Part shown: in pieces, positions 45,024 through 53,937 of the stretch
Position numbering within the stretch: the first letter of the stretch is position 1
Layout of the letters: every line of letters begins with the position of its first letter
Source of the DNA: an uncultured Prevotella sp.
Lineage (GTDB): Bacteria; Bacteroidota; Bacteroidia; Bacteroidales; Bacteroidaceae
Reading direction: 5' to 3'
Assembly (NCBI GenBank): GCA_902491375.1
Contig: CABUHE010000003.1
Span: 1 to 64,000 of the forward strand
Length of the DNA stretch: 64,000 nucleotides
Program-made: the position numbers and the translations under genes
Notes under the pieces: generated by a model
Seen by the model: only the letters and a program-made list of their open reading frames with translations
The model's database searches: none
What the model was told of the DNA's origin: nothing

Positions 45024-45051
45024 TAATTTACTGAGAGTAAGATATAAATAA

Positions 45052-45095
45052 AACTGGCAGACAAGTCTTTATTGCTTGTCTGCCAGTTGTTTTTT
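45052..45095. terminator. Bidirectional terminator, fumarase and efflux operon
   Basis: A perfect 14-bp stem (AACTGGCAGACAAG and its complement), 9-nt loop, followed by GTTTTTTG on the plus strand and TTTATTTATA on the minus strand. Confidence 0.9.
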
Positions 45096-45151
45096 GTTTG
45101 AGGATGATGAAGGTCTTTTTCTGCAGTGTGGTGTCAGCTGCTTTGTTGTTT

Positions 45152-46522
45152 TTACCAGCCTCCTCCAAGAGCTTTATAAAGATTGACGGTAGCCAGTTTG
45201 CTGTCGCGCAGCGCATTGCTCAGACCTATCTGGGCATCAAGATATGTACGTTGGGCATCGAGCAGATCCATGTATCCAATGGCTCCGTTGACATATTGGA
45301 CAAGTGCAAGCGACAGTGCTGACTTTGACGAATGTTCAAGATTGTAGCGTGTCTGGTATATTTCCTTGACTTTATTGAAGTTGGAGATAGCGTCATAAGC
45401 GTCTCTGAATGCTGTCAGCACGGCCTTCTCGTATGCGTATGTGGCGCGTTCGTAGGCTGCTTTTGCCGCTTTGTATCGCGCACGGTTCTTGCCCATGGCG
45501 AATATCGGTTGAAGCAGATTTATGTTCAGCAGGCGATAAGGTGACTTCAAAATGTCTTGAAGTTCCTTGCTCTCTGTTCCGAGATTGCCTGTGAGCGTAA
45601 TATTCGGAAACATACTTGTGTAAGCTACGCCTACGGCTGCATTGGCTGATATAAGTTTCTGTTCGGCCTCACGCACGTCGGGACGGCGCTCCAGCAGTGA
45701 TGACGGCAGGCCGACGGGCAGACTGTCAGGTAAGTTTAAGTCTTGGGGTAGGGTAGAACGCTCTATATGGTGCGGAAATTCACCTGTAAGGAATGACAGT
45801 TCGTTTTCCTTCGCTGTTATGTTGCGTTCAAGGTCTGGCACCAGTGTGGCAGTACGCGAAAGCTCGACCTGTGCCTGTCTGTATGTAACTTCCGACGTAA
45901 GTCCTCCTTCGTAACGTATGCGTGCCAGATGTTCGCTCTCGCGACGGGCAGTAAGTGTCTGTTTAACGATTGAGAGTTCGTTGTCAAGTGCTACAAGTTC
46001 GTAGTATGCCTGCGCCACTTGTGCTATCAGGCTCATCTGCACGGCACGCTGATTCTCGACAGAAGCCATGAAGTCTGCTATTCCCGCATCTTTTGTCCAG
46101 CGCAGCTTTCCCCATAGGTCGACTTCCCAGGATATCACACCTTTTATTCCGAATTCGTCGCTGTTGCTGTGATATTCTCTTTCTTTCTCTCCATAGGCAC
46201 GAAGTCCTATTGAAGGAAACAGGTTGGCGTAGTTGATGCGTCTGATTTCAGCCAGCTCCTTGACACGTGCTGCCGCCATAAGCATATCCTTATTGTAGGT
46301 CAGCGAATTGCGAATATGTTTCTGCAAAATCGTGTCAGTATAAACCTCTGTCCACGACAGATCGGCTATCGATGCAGAATCAGTGCTTTCTTCGTCAGCA
46401 AGAGTCTTTGGTATATCTATGTCCGGGCGCGTGTATTGCTGGCCTATTTTGCACGATGCCAGCAGGCAGACAACCGTCAGGCTGATGAGTGTCCGGTTTA
46501 TGTTTCTTATGTTATGTCTCAT
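45152..46522 (-). CDS. RND efflux outer-membrane lipoprotein (TolC/OprM-like)
   Basis: Outer-membrane channel of a three-part efflux pump, 456 residues. A lipoprotein signal ends in LLASC (Cys about 24). Two OEP domains (about 55-245 and 260-450) are rich in coiled coil. NodT/OprM motifs are visible (SWEVDLWGKLRW, LLERRPDVREAEQKLISANA). It overlaps the RND permease gene by 4 nt and is last in the adaptor-permease-channel operon. Confidence 0.94.
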   Translation of the reverse strand: MRHNIRNINRTLISLTVVCLLASCKIGQQYTRPDIDIPKTLADEESTDSASIADLSWTEVYTDTILQKHIRNSLTYNKDMLMAAARVKELAEIRRINYANLFPSIGLRAYGEKEREYHSNSDEFGIKGVISWEVDLWGKLRWTKDAGIADFMASVENQRAVQMSLIAQVAQAYYELVALDNELSIVKQTLTARRESEHLARIRYEGGLTSEVTYRQAQVELSRTATLVPDLERNITAKENELSFLTGEFPHHIERSTLPQDLNLPDSLPVGLPSSLLERRPDVREAEQKLISANAAVGVAYTSMFPNITLTGNLGTESKELQDILKSPYRLLNINLLQPIFAMGKNRARYKAAKAAYERATYAYEKAVLTAFRDAYDAISNFNKVKEIYQTRYNLEHSSKSALSLALVQYVNGAIGYMDLLDAQRTYLDAQIGLSNALRDSKLATVNLYKALGGGW

Positions 46523-49500
46523 AATACTTCTTTCTGTTCTATTGCTTTACGTTGCTTGTTTCCCTTTATTGAGTGCAGCCTGTTCTTGGCTTTGTAGATA
46601 AATATAAAGAAGAACGGTATTAGCTGGATGCCTATAACCACAGCGGCAATCATACCGAAGAACACGCCCGTACCGATAGCTCTGCGGCTTGCAGATCCTG
46701 GTCCTGACGCTAATACCATAGGCAGAATGCCGAGTATGAAAGCAAATGATGTCATCAGAATCGGGCGGAAACGTAGACGTGCGGCGTGTAGCGTTGCCTT
46801 GAGCACATTGACTCCGGCGTCAGTCTCTTCTTTGGCGAACTCTACAATCAGAATCGCGTTCTTTGCGGCAAGTCCCATAAGCATTACCAGTCCTATCTGG
46901 AAGTATGTGTCGTTTTCAAGTCCGCATACAGCGATGCCTATGTACGCGCCAAGTGCAGCTACCGGCAGCGACAGCAATACGGCTATTGGCACACTCCAGC
47001 TTTCGTAAAGAGCTGCAAGGAACAAGAATACGAAGAGGAACACAAGTGCAAGTATGGCACCTGTCTGCCCGCCGGCCTGCTTCTCCTGGTATGACAGTCC
47101 GCTCCATTCAAGACCGATATTGTCGGGTAGATGTTCGCGTACGAGGTCTTCCATAATCTCCATGGCTTGTCCAGAACTGTATCCTTGTGCGGCAGAGCCA
47201 CGGATTATTGCAGTGTTGAACATGTTGAATCGCTTTATGCTTCCGGGGCCGGTAGTGTATTTTGTGTCGCCTAAGGCTGTCAGTGGAATCATATCTCCGT
47301 CTGCTCCGCGAACGAAGTAAAGGCTTATGTTGTCTCTGTGCTCGCGGTATGGTGCTTCTGCCTGTATGTAGACACGGTAAATACGGTTGAACATGTTAAA
47401 GTCGTTCACGTATACAGAACCCGTGTAAGCCTTCATTGTTGAGAATACGTCAGCCATAGGTACGCCCAGCATCTTTACCTTATCACGGTCTACATCGAAA
47501 TAAAGTTGCGGTATTTCAGCCTGCAACGATGAAGAAAGTCCGGACAGTTCTTTGCGCATGGAAGCGTAATGCATCAGTGTATCTGCTGCATTAACTAGGT
47601 CGTCATACGTCGCGTCGCCGTGTGCTTCGAGCTGCATTTCAAATCCTCCTGATGAGCCCAGACCAGGAATTACAGGAGGTGTTGACAGGTAAAACTTACA
47701 TTCTGGATATTCCGAAAGTTCTTTACTTACATCAGCCATGATGTCGCTGATTGTCGTGTTGTCGCGCTCTTTCCATTCTTTCAGAATTACTGTGAGCTGG
47801 GCTCTGGTCTGACTTGTTCCTACACGTGGACTTGTACCGGTTACATTCTGAACGTATTCGACTGCCGGATTCTTCATCAGGTATGCAATAGCTCTTTCCG
47901 TTACAGTGCGTGTGCGTTCGAGAGTTGTTCCTTCAGGCATCTCAAGCTCCACAGTGAAATAGCCTTGGTCTTCAGACGGAAGGAAACTGGTAGGCGTAAG
48001 GCGGTTGAATATGAATATGGCGATAAGAATCATGCAGAATGCTACGCCGACACGGCGTGGATTCTTTATTATTCGTGATATTCCTGCCAGATATTTGTTG
48101 TTGCCGAGGTCAAGCCATCTGTTTATTGTTCTGAATACACGGTTCTTTGGCTTTTTATTGTCATTAGGTTTTAATATAAGCGAACACATTACAGGGCTTA
48201 ATGTCAGTGCGACTATTGTTGAAAGCAGCACAGAGATTACAATTGTGACGCTGAACTGTCTGTAAAGCTGGCCTGTAATGCCGGATAGGAAACTAACTGG
48301 AACAAACACTGCTGCTAGTACCAGCGATGTTGCGATAAGTGCTCCTGTCAGTCCGTTCATGGCTTTCTTTGTAGCTTCGTATGGACTCAGATGCTCTTCT
48401 TCCATAATTCGCTCCACGTTTTCGACGACAACTATCGCATCATCGACAACAAGACCGATTGCCAAAACTAATCCTAACAACGTCAGCATGTTAAGCGAGA
48501 AGCCCAATATCAGCATGAAACCGAATGTTCCGATAAGTGAGATCGGTACGGCAATAAGTGGAATGAGCGTAGCACGCCAGCTTTGAAGGAACAGGTATAC
48601 GACGATGATGACAAGTATTAAAGCTTCAAATAGTGTCTTGTAAACTTCATGGACTGATTCTGAGATGTAGGTCGTCATGTCGAACGGAATCTCATATTCC
48701 ACACCTTCAGGGAAGTTGTGGCTGATTTCCTCCATTGTTTTTTTAACGTTTTCAGCCACTTCCATTGCGTTTGCTCCTGGCAACATGTAAATTCCGAGAA
48801 CAGCTGCGTTGCCACCGTTGATTCCACTCTCTGTGTTATATGATTGTGCTTCAAGTGAAACTCTGGCAACATCGCGCAGACGTATGAATGAACCGTCGGC
48901 ATTGGCTCGTAATACTATCTCTTCAAATTGTGCAACTGTAGACAGACGTCCTTGTGCTGTAATCGGTATGGTGAAGTCAAGACCTTTTACCGGTTGCTGA
49001 CCTAATACACCGGCAGCCGATTCACGGTTCTGGTCTTTCAAGGCATTTTGTACGTCCTGGACTGTAAGTCCGAAGCTTGCCAGTCGGGCCGGGTCAACCC
49101 ATATCTGCATGGCGTAATAGCGGCTTCCGATGTTGGACACACGGCCGACACCAGGTATACGACGCAGCAGGTCAACAACGTTAAGCGTCGCGAAGTTACT
49201 GAGATATATTTCATCAAACTTTGAATCGTTTGACGTAAGACATATTGTAAGCAGCTGGCTAGCAGCCTGCTTCTCTATTTCGATGCCGTTTTGCACAACT
49301 TCCGCAGGCAGACGTGACTCTGCCAGTTTAATACGGTTCTGTATTTCAACCGCAGCCAAGTCTGGGTCTGCTGATATATCGAAAGTTACAGTAGCAGAGA
49401 ATGAACCGGAATTGGAACTGTTCGACTCCATATAAAGCATGCCCGGAGTTCCGTTAAGCTCCTGTTCGATAGGAGTAGCCACGGCCTGTGAAACCGTAAG

Positions 49501-49665
49501 TGCGCTGGCTCCAGGATAAGATGCGCTAATCTTCACAACCGGGGGCGTAATCTGCGGATATTGGTCGATTGGTAACATCGTAAGACCGATGATTCCTATG
49601 ATGACTATAAGAAGGGATATAACCACCGAGAATACAGGCCTGTCTATGAAAAAGTTTACCTTCAT
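46519..49665 (-). CDS. RND multidrug efflux permease (AcrB-like, HAE1)
   Basis: Inner-membrane proton-driven exporter of 1048 residues, the usual size. The proton-relay aspartates are in VLAIGLVVDDAIVVVENVER (TM4) and the lysine in GLAAKNAILIVEFAKE (TM10). Twelve membrane segments and two large periplasmic loops can be traced. HAE1 relatives export drugs, dyes and bile acids; bile resistance is plausible in a gut host, but unproven. No TetR or AraC regulator adjoins the operon. Confidence 0.96.
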   Translation of the reverse strand: MKVNFFIDRPVFSVVISLLIVIIGIIGLTMLPIDQYPQITPPVVKISASYPGASALTVSQAVATPIEQELNGTPGMLYMESNSSNSGSFSATVTFDISADPDLAAVEIQNRIKLAESRLPAEVVQNGIEIEKQAASQLLTICLTSNDSKFDEIYLSNFATLNVVDLLRRIPGVGRVSNIGSRYYAMQIWVDPARLASFGLTVQDVQNALKDQNRESAAGVLGQQPVKGLDFTIPITAQGRLSTVAQFEEIVLRANADGSFIRLRDVARVSLEAQSYNTESGINGGNAAVLGIYMLPGANAMEVAENVKKTMEEISHNFPEGVEYEIPFDMTTYISESVHEVYKTLFEALILVIIVVYLFLQSWRATLIPLIAVPISLIGTFGFMLILGFSLNMLTLLGLVLAIGLVVDDAIVVVENVERIMEEEHLSPYEATKKAMNGLTGALIATSLVLAAVFVPVSFLSGITGQLYRQFSVTIVISVLLSTIVALTLSPVMCSLILKPNDNKKPKNRVFRTINRWLDLGNNKYLAGISRIIKNPRRVGVAFCMILIAIFIFNRLTPTSFLPSEDQGYFTVELEMPEGTTLERTRTVTERAIAYLMKNPAVEYVQNVTGTSPRVGTSQTRAQLTVILKEWKERDNTTISDIMADVSKELSEYPECKFYLSTPPVIPGLGSSGGFEMQLEAHGDATYDDLVNAADTLMHYASMRKELSGLSSSLQAEIPQLYFDVDRDKVKMLGVPMADVFSTMKAYTGSVYVNDFNMFNRIYRVYIQAEAPYREHRDNISLYFVRGADGDMIPLTALGDTKYTTGPGSIKRFNMFNTAIIRGSAAQGYSSGQAMEIMEDLVREHLPDNIGLEWSGLSYQEKQAGGQTGAILALVFLFVFLFLAALYESWSVPIAVLLSLPVAALGAYIGIAVCGLENDTYFQIGLVMLMGLAAKNAILIVEFAKEETDAGVNVLKATLHAARLRFRPILMTSFAFILGILPMVLASGPGSASRRAIGTGVFFGMIAAVVIGIQLIPFFFIFIYKAKNRLHSIKGNKQRKAIEQKEVL

Positions 49666-49698
49666 TTAATTCACAAACTTATATTCAGAAACTTTTGT

Positions 49699-50901
49699 TT
49701 ATTTGGATTTAGCGTGCAGTCTGTTATTTGTATTTCTTTTGTTTGCCACACGCACCTTTATTCCAGGAGTCAGTTTGTGATATCCTTCACTGATGATTAA
49801 TTCTCCCGGGGCGAGACCTCGCTCAACTACGACTTTGTTACCGAACTCAGGACCAAGCTCAATGAAACGTCGTTCTGCCGTAGAATCACGGCGCATTACA
49901 TATACGTATGCACCTCCTTTTTCAATAATAAGTGCTTTCTGTGGTACAACTGTTGCATTCTCACGGACATCGAGCAGTGCGTGTACCTTTGTAAACTGAC
50001 CTGGAAGCAACACGTGGTTAGGGTTTGGCATTTCAGCTCTGACGGAGAATGTACCTGTTTTCGGACTTACCTGAGGTGCTGCGAAGTCTACCAATCCTTT
50101 GTATGGATAGACGCTGTTGTCGGGCAATGTGATTGTGATAAATGGCTGCCATGAGCGTGAAGAGTCGCGTTGACCAATTATGATGTTACGTTCTTTGCTC
50201 TTCAGATAGTCAAGAGCTGTCATGCTGAAGTCAACAAGAACAGTATCGCTTTTTACGACTGTAGCCAGCAATGATTTACCACTTGTTCCGACAAGGGTAC
50301 CTAAGTCAACAAGTCGTTCACTGATGTAGCCTGATATCGGTGATCGGACGTAAGTGTAGCTCAGTTCCTGCATAGCCTGTTCGAGGTCTGCACGGCTCAT
50401 TCCCATGCTTGCCACTGCTGTCTCATAGGCTGCTGTGGCGTTGTCAAGGTCAAGACGGCTGGCGGCGTTCTGCTCGAAGAGTGGTCTTATGCGGTCAAGG
50501 TCACGCTTGGTCTTAAGCACCAGTGCTGAATCCTTACGTAGTTGGGCACGTGCTTTGTCGGCTCTTGCTCTATACTGACGTTGGTCAATAACGAACAAAA
50601 TCTGGTTCTTCTTTACATACGTTCCTTCCTCAAAGGCCATCCTTTCAAGAAAACCTTCAACCCTGGCTCGTACTTCTACAAACTGCTGTGCTCGTATACG
50701 GCCGACATAATCGCCGTATATTTCGACATCTTCAACTCCTACAGGTTCAACTGACACTACCGGAATTTCTGGTGCTTTCTTCTCCGGCCATGTTAAAATA
50801 ATGTAAGCAACTACCACGGCTGCAATGCAGACAAGCATCAAAATGATACGTTTTTTGCGTAGTTTCAATTCTTTTTTCGCGAAAATCTGTTTTATTTTCA
50901 T
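49699..50901 (-). CDS. RND efflux periplasmic adaptor (AcrA-like)
   Basis: Membrane-fusion protein of 400 residues linking the permease to the outer-membrane channel. One N-terminal membrane segment (about 18-37) without a lipobox; a lipoyl-like half (VEVRARVEGFLERMAFEEGTYVKKNQ, about 75-100), a helical hairpin (about 110-170), and beta-barrel and membrane-proximal domains. The cytoplasmic head is lysine/arginine-rich. First gene of the operon, 33 bp before the permease. No clear promoter box was found in the 128 bp upstream. Confidence 0.93.
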   Translation of the reverse strand: MKIKQIFAKKELKLRKKRIILMLVCIAAVVVAYIILTWPEKKAPEIPVVSVEPVGVEDVEIYGDYVGRIRAQQFVEVRARVEGFLERMAFEEGTYVKKNQILFVIDQRQYRARADKARAQLRKDSALVLKTKRDLDRIRPLFEQNAASRLDLDNATAAYETAVASMGMSRADLEQAMQELSYTYVRSPISGYISERLVDLGTLVGTSGKSLLATVVKSDTVLVDFSMTALDYLKSKERNIIIGQRDSSRSWQPFITITLPDNSVYPYKGLVDFAAPQVSPKTGTFSVRAEMPNPNHVLLPGQFTKVHALLDVRENATVVPQKALIIEKGGAYVYVMRRDSTAERRFIELGPEFGNKVVVERGLAPGELIISEGYHKLTPGIKVRVANKRNTNNRLHAKSK

Positions 50902-51029
50902 TCTATTGTTGTTTCAGAACTATGTTTTATATAACGTCGTTTAGTTGGTATTATTTTATCTGATGAAGATGATTTGACTGTCAATACTTAGTTGCAGACT
51001 GTTGCTTGTCTTGTATAATATGTTGAAAC

Positions 51030-52364
51030 TCAGGATTTTTCAGACTTTTCTGTTTTAAGTAAATTAAATCCTATTATTCCTCCAGCTATTGACGCGACGA
51101 ATATTCCGAGCTTTGCCTGAAGGAGCATCGTATCGTCTGTAAATGCCAATGTAGAGATGAACATCGACATTGTGAAGCCTATTGAAGCCAGAAATCCTAA
51201 GCCAATGATTCTGCGTAGTGTCAGATTCTCAGTTTTGTGCACTATTCCCAGACGTACCAGCAGTATTGTTGAGAGCATTATTCCGAGCGGTTTTCCGATT
51301 AGAAGACCGAGAGCAACGCCAAGCGCGACATTTGTTGAGAATATGGTCTGTATGTCTAAACCTGCAAACGAGACTCCAGCGTTAGCCAATGCGAAAACCG
51401 GCATGACGACAAATGAGACAAACGGGTGCATCGCATGTTCAAGACGTTGCGACGGTGGAATGGCGTCGCGTGTGTCGTCCCTCATATTTGATATTACTTT
51501 TACCTGTTCTTCTTCCAGTGTAGAGACGTTGTTAGGCTGTATTTTTGCGAATTCGTTAAGGTGTGCTGCCGCGCGTTTAAGATACGTGGCTTCAGGCAGT
51601 TGTGCGTCAGCCGGTATAACGAAGGCTGCCAGTACGGCTGCAATAGTGGCGTGAATGCCTGACATAAGGAATGCAATCCATACTCCGCCTATACCCAAAA
51701 GACCATAGAACAGCACATTCTTTACACCAAGTTTGTTGGCTATAAGCATTGCCAGCAGGAACGCCAGGCCGACGATGATGTTTATAAATGAAATCTCAGA
51801 GGTGTAGAACAGTGCTATCACTACAACTGCACCGAGGTCGTCAACGATGGCGAGTGTCGTCAGGAATACTTTTGCAGCTAACGGAACTCTGTCTCCGAGT
51901 GCATAGATTATCGCTAAAGAGAAGGCAATGTCTGTAGCCATAGGTATACCCCAACCGCCGGCCGCATCAGTTCCGGCATTGAATACGGTGTAGATAATCG
52001 CAGGAACTATCATTCCTGCCACGGCAGCTCCTATCGGAAGTATTGTGTTACGCGGGTCAGCCAGCTCTCCGCCGATGAACTCTCGTTTCAGCTCAAGGCC
52101 GACAACAAAGAAGAACAGCGACATAAGTCCGTCGTTAATCCAATGGTGAAGCGAGTAGTTCAGATATGGTTCTCCATTAAATACAATGCCTATTTTATTT
52201 TCAAACAGGTGAAAATACTCATGGCTCCACGGCGAGTTTGCCAGCAGCATGGCTGCGACAATGCTTATTCCAAGTACTATTCCTGCTGATTTCTCCCTGT
52301 GCATGAACTTCTGTATAGGCATAAAAATGCCTTGCCTTATTTTATTCTGGTATTTTATCGACAT
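51030..52364 (-). CDS. nhaA: Na+/H+ antiporter NhaA
   Basis: Inner-membrane antiporter of 444 residues exchanging Na+ for protons. The conserved motif FVVGLELKREF is near residue 85, and the ion-binding aspartate pair is in TLAIVDDLGAVVV, with MATDIAFSLAII before it. A cytoplasmic insert (about residues 260-300, EFAKIQPNNVSTLEEEQ) sits between the two halves and is longer than in E. coli NhaA. It has its own promoter at 52392-52423 and is not joined to the efflux operon (128-bp gap). Confidence 0.95.
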   Translation of the reverse strand: MSIKYQNKIRQGIFMPIQKFMHREKSAGIVLGISIVAAMLLANSPWSHEYFHLFENKIGIVFNGEPYLNYSLHHWINDGLMSLFFFVVGLELKREFIGGELADPRNTILPIGAAVAGMIVPAIIYTVFNAGTDAAGGWGIPMATDIAFSLAIIYALGDRVPLAAKVFLTTLAIVDDLGAVVVIALFYTSEISFINIIVGLAFLLAMLIANKLGVKNVLFYGLLGIGGVWIAFLMSGIHATIAAVLAAFVIPADAQLPEATYLKRAAAHLNEFAKIQPNNVSTLEEEQVKVISNMRDDTRDAIPPSQRLEHAMHPFVSFVVMPVFALANAGVSFAGLDIQTIFSTNVALGVALGLLIGKPLGIMLSTILLVRLGIVHKTENLTLRRIIGLGFLASIGFTMSMFISTLAFTDDTMLLQAKLGIFVASIAGGIIGFNLLKTEKSEKS

Positions 52365-52391
52365 AATTTATTATATGTTTATTTGTTTTTG

Positions 52392-52423
52392 CAAATATAG
52401 TCTTTTAGCTTCATTCTGCCAAA
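52392..52423 (-). promoter_or_regulatory. nhaA promoter
   Basis: On the minus strand TTTG (52423-52420) and TATATTTG (52399-52392), 20 bp apart, match the consensus exactly. The start codon is 27 bp downstream. Confidence 0.85.
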
Positions 52424-52510
52424 ATAAAGCTCTCATGTTGACAATTGTTACGGATTTATAGCTGAAATAATGATTTTTTGATACCGTTTTACCTTATGTT
52501 TTTATATAAG

Positions 52511-52547
52511 AAAAAAAGAGGATGTGCCGTCCCGACACACCCTCTTT
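52511..52547 (-). terminator. Terminator of the candidate RNA
   Basis: On the minus strand AAAGAGG pairs with CCTCTTT, with an inner stem GTGTG/CACAT-like and a short loop, followed directly by seven Ts. Confidence 0.8.
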
Positions 52548-52551
52548 AGTT

Positions 52552-52689
52552 TTAGTTCAGTAATAAGGAGTCGCTTACCATTAACTTAAACATCCATATC
52601 AACAACTTGTTTTCTTCATTTTCCCTTTCATCTTTTTGTAAAAAACATCTCCATGACATCAAACATTTACCATCTTCGCAGCTCCTCAT
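52552..52689 (-). CDS. Possible 45-residue small protein
   Basis: Open frame from ATG at 52689 to TAA at 52552 inside the candidate RNA. The product starts MRSCEDGKCLMSWRCFLQ and has three Cys, an acidic/basic middle and a hydrophobic end (LLIWMFKLM). No Shine-Dalgarno, which is normal in this phylum. No relative recognised. It may be real, or an accident of a structured RNA. Confidence 0.3.
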   Translation of the reverse strand: MRSCEDGKCLMSWRCFLQKDERENEENKLLIWMFKLMVSDSLLLN

Positions 52690-52810
52690 TACTCGATGAG
52701 TAAATCACATGTCCATCAGTTGTCTAATAAATCAGGATAACCTGATATATCTTTCAATATTTATGAGACCGCAGACAACTTTTAAATATCTTTCGTGTTG
52801 TTTTCTGCCA

Positions 52811-52842
52811 TAAAATTACATATTTCTCGTTACATATCCAAA
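52811..52842 (-). promoter_or_regulatory. Promoter of the candidate RNA
   Basis: TTTG and TAATTTTA on the minus strand, 20 bp apart; the last base of the -7 box departs from the consensus (A for G). Confidence 0.55.
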
Positions 52843-52886
52843 TTTTTAAGCAAGAAAAATCTTTAAATTTACATATTTTACCACTT

Positions 52887-52938
52887 AAAGCCCCACAAAA
52901 TGCACATCAGCTTTTATGTGTGCATTTTGCGGGGCTTA
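52887..52938 (-). terminator. Hairpin after the nitroreductase gene
   Basis: A 19-bp stem with one mismatch (AAGCCCC-A-CAAAATGCACA and its partner) and a 12-nt loop, about 80 bp past the nitroreductase stop. The T run is poor on both strands. Confidence 0.6.
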
Positions 52939-53017
52939 ATAGTGTCGCTGTATGGTTGTCAGACTGTTTTTTTTACAGCATTTAGCGTAATTTTACCGCT
53001 CTGGATTTTATCATTGG

Positions 53018-53758
53018 TTATTTAATGAAGCCTTGATGTTTCAGTGCCTCAATCAGTCCTTCCGACATTGCTTCATTGTCTTTCTTTGTATAGCGTATGT
53101 CTGTGAAAATCTGCGCAAGCGTCTCCTTGTTGTTTATTCTTACAAACTCTTTGTTCTCTTCAAGTGCCTCCTTTTCTGCATAATAACGGTCAATGTCGGC
53201 AGGAGTATAGTTGTGGTAGGTCTCGTCGTGTACTATTGAAGCTAACGGGAGGCGGTCTGTCAGCTGCGGATTCTCGTCAGGCCAGCCAAGTGTTATTGTT
53301 GCGACAGGCATCACGAGCTGCGGCAGTTTCAGTGTGTCGATAATCATCTGTGGCAAGTATACCGTAGTTCCGAGGTAGCACAGACCCAGTCCTTCCTCCT
53401 CAGCAAGATTGCAGAATGTCTGTGTGTAGAGTAGGGCGTCAGTCGCAGCGTTCATGAACGACAGGAAATTGTCATATCCGGGCTCGGCCTTACGGCAGCG
53501 GCACCATTCGCTCGAGCGGTTGAAGTCAGCGCAGAATGTCAGCACAACAGGAGCTTCTGTAACCATTGGCTGGTTGAAATGAGCAGGAGCAAGCTTTGCC
53601 TTCATTTCGGCAGAACGTGTTACAACTACGCTGTAAAGCTGCATATTGCCCATAGTCTGCGTGCGCGAAGCCTCGGTCAGAAGGCGGTTAAGCAGTTCGT
53701 CTGATACTTCCTTGTCTGAATATTTTCTGATGCTACGTCTTGTATTTATATTTTTCAT
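53018..53758 (-). CDS. Nitroreductase family FMN oxidoreductase
   Basis: Cytoplasmic flavoprotein of 246 residues, probably an NAD(P)H-dependent FMN enzyme. RRSIRKYSDKEVS at the N-terminus is the FMN-phosphate-binding signature; QTMGNMQLYSVVV, EEEGLGLCYLGT and ITLGWPDE follow as in NfsA-like members. The physiological substrate is unknown. The frame is open to 53788, but a -7 box (TAAATTTG on the minus strand, 53793-53786) overlaps that start, and the ATG at 53758 gives the normal N-terminus (MKNINTRRS). A stand-alone gene. Confidence 0.88.
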   Translation of the reverse strand: MKNINTRRSIRKYSDKEVSDELLNRLLTEASRTQTMGNMQLYSVVVTRSAEMKAKLAPAHFNQPMVTEAPVVLTFCADFNRSSEWCRCRKAEPGYDNFLSFMNAATDALLYTQTFCNLAEEEGLGLCYLGTTVYLPQMIIDTLKLPQLVMPVATITLGWPDENPQLTDRLPLASIVHDETYHNYTPADIDRYYAEKEALEENKEFVRINNKETLAQIFTDIRYTKKDNEAMSEGLIEALKHQGFIK

Positions 53759-53785
53759 AAGTGCTTTGTTTTTTGAATTATTGCG

Positions 53786-53793
53786 CAAATTTA
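53786..53793 (-). promoter_or_regulatory. -7 box of the nitroreductase gene
   Basis: TAAATTTG on the minus strand, 27 bp before the ATG at 53758. No clear -33. It rules against the start at 53788. Confidence 0.5.
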
Positions 53794-53856
53794 ATCAAAA
53801 TATGTCTGATTATCCTCTTTTTACGGACAGATAAACCTAATTTTGGTAAAATACTC

Positions 53857-53887
53857 TTGCCTTAATGCAAAATAATGTCTATATTTG
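53857..53887 (+). promoter_or_regulatory. Promoter of the GLUG-repeat gene
   Basis: TATATTTG (53880-53887) with TTG (53857-53859) 20 bp upstream. The ATG at 53875 lies inside the promoter, so translation must start at 53938. Confidence 0.6.
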
Positions 53888-53937
53888 TTCACCATTTGCC
53901 TGCAAAAAATCATTATAATATTAATATCAAACTCCGT

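Larger units (their letters stand above)
52511..52804 (-). ncRNA. Candidate structured RNA or small-ORF transcript of about 290 nt
   Basis: A complete transcription unit without a recognised gene. On the minus strand: -33 TTTG (52842-52839), -7 TAATTTTA (52818-52811), then about 290 nt, and an intrinsic terminator with TTTTTTT. Inside are clean stems: AGTTGTCT pairing with AGACAACT, ATCAGG-TTAT-CCTGAT, and TTACTC-ATC-GAGTAA. A 45-codon frame (52689-52552) lies in the 3' half. It is not tmRNA, RNase P or SRP RNA by any motif I know. Confidence 0.5.

Noticed and set aside
53875..53937. Upstream start for the GLUG-repeat protein
   Set aside because: The ATG at 53875 lies across the -7 box, and the ATG at 53938 begins a normal signal peptide (MKKHFILHVLAVAV).
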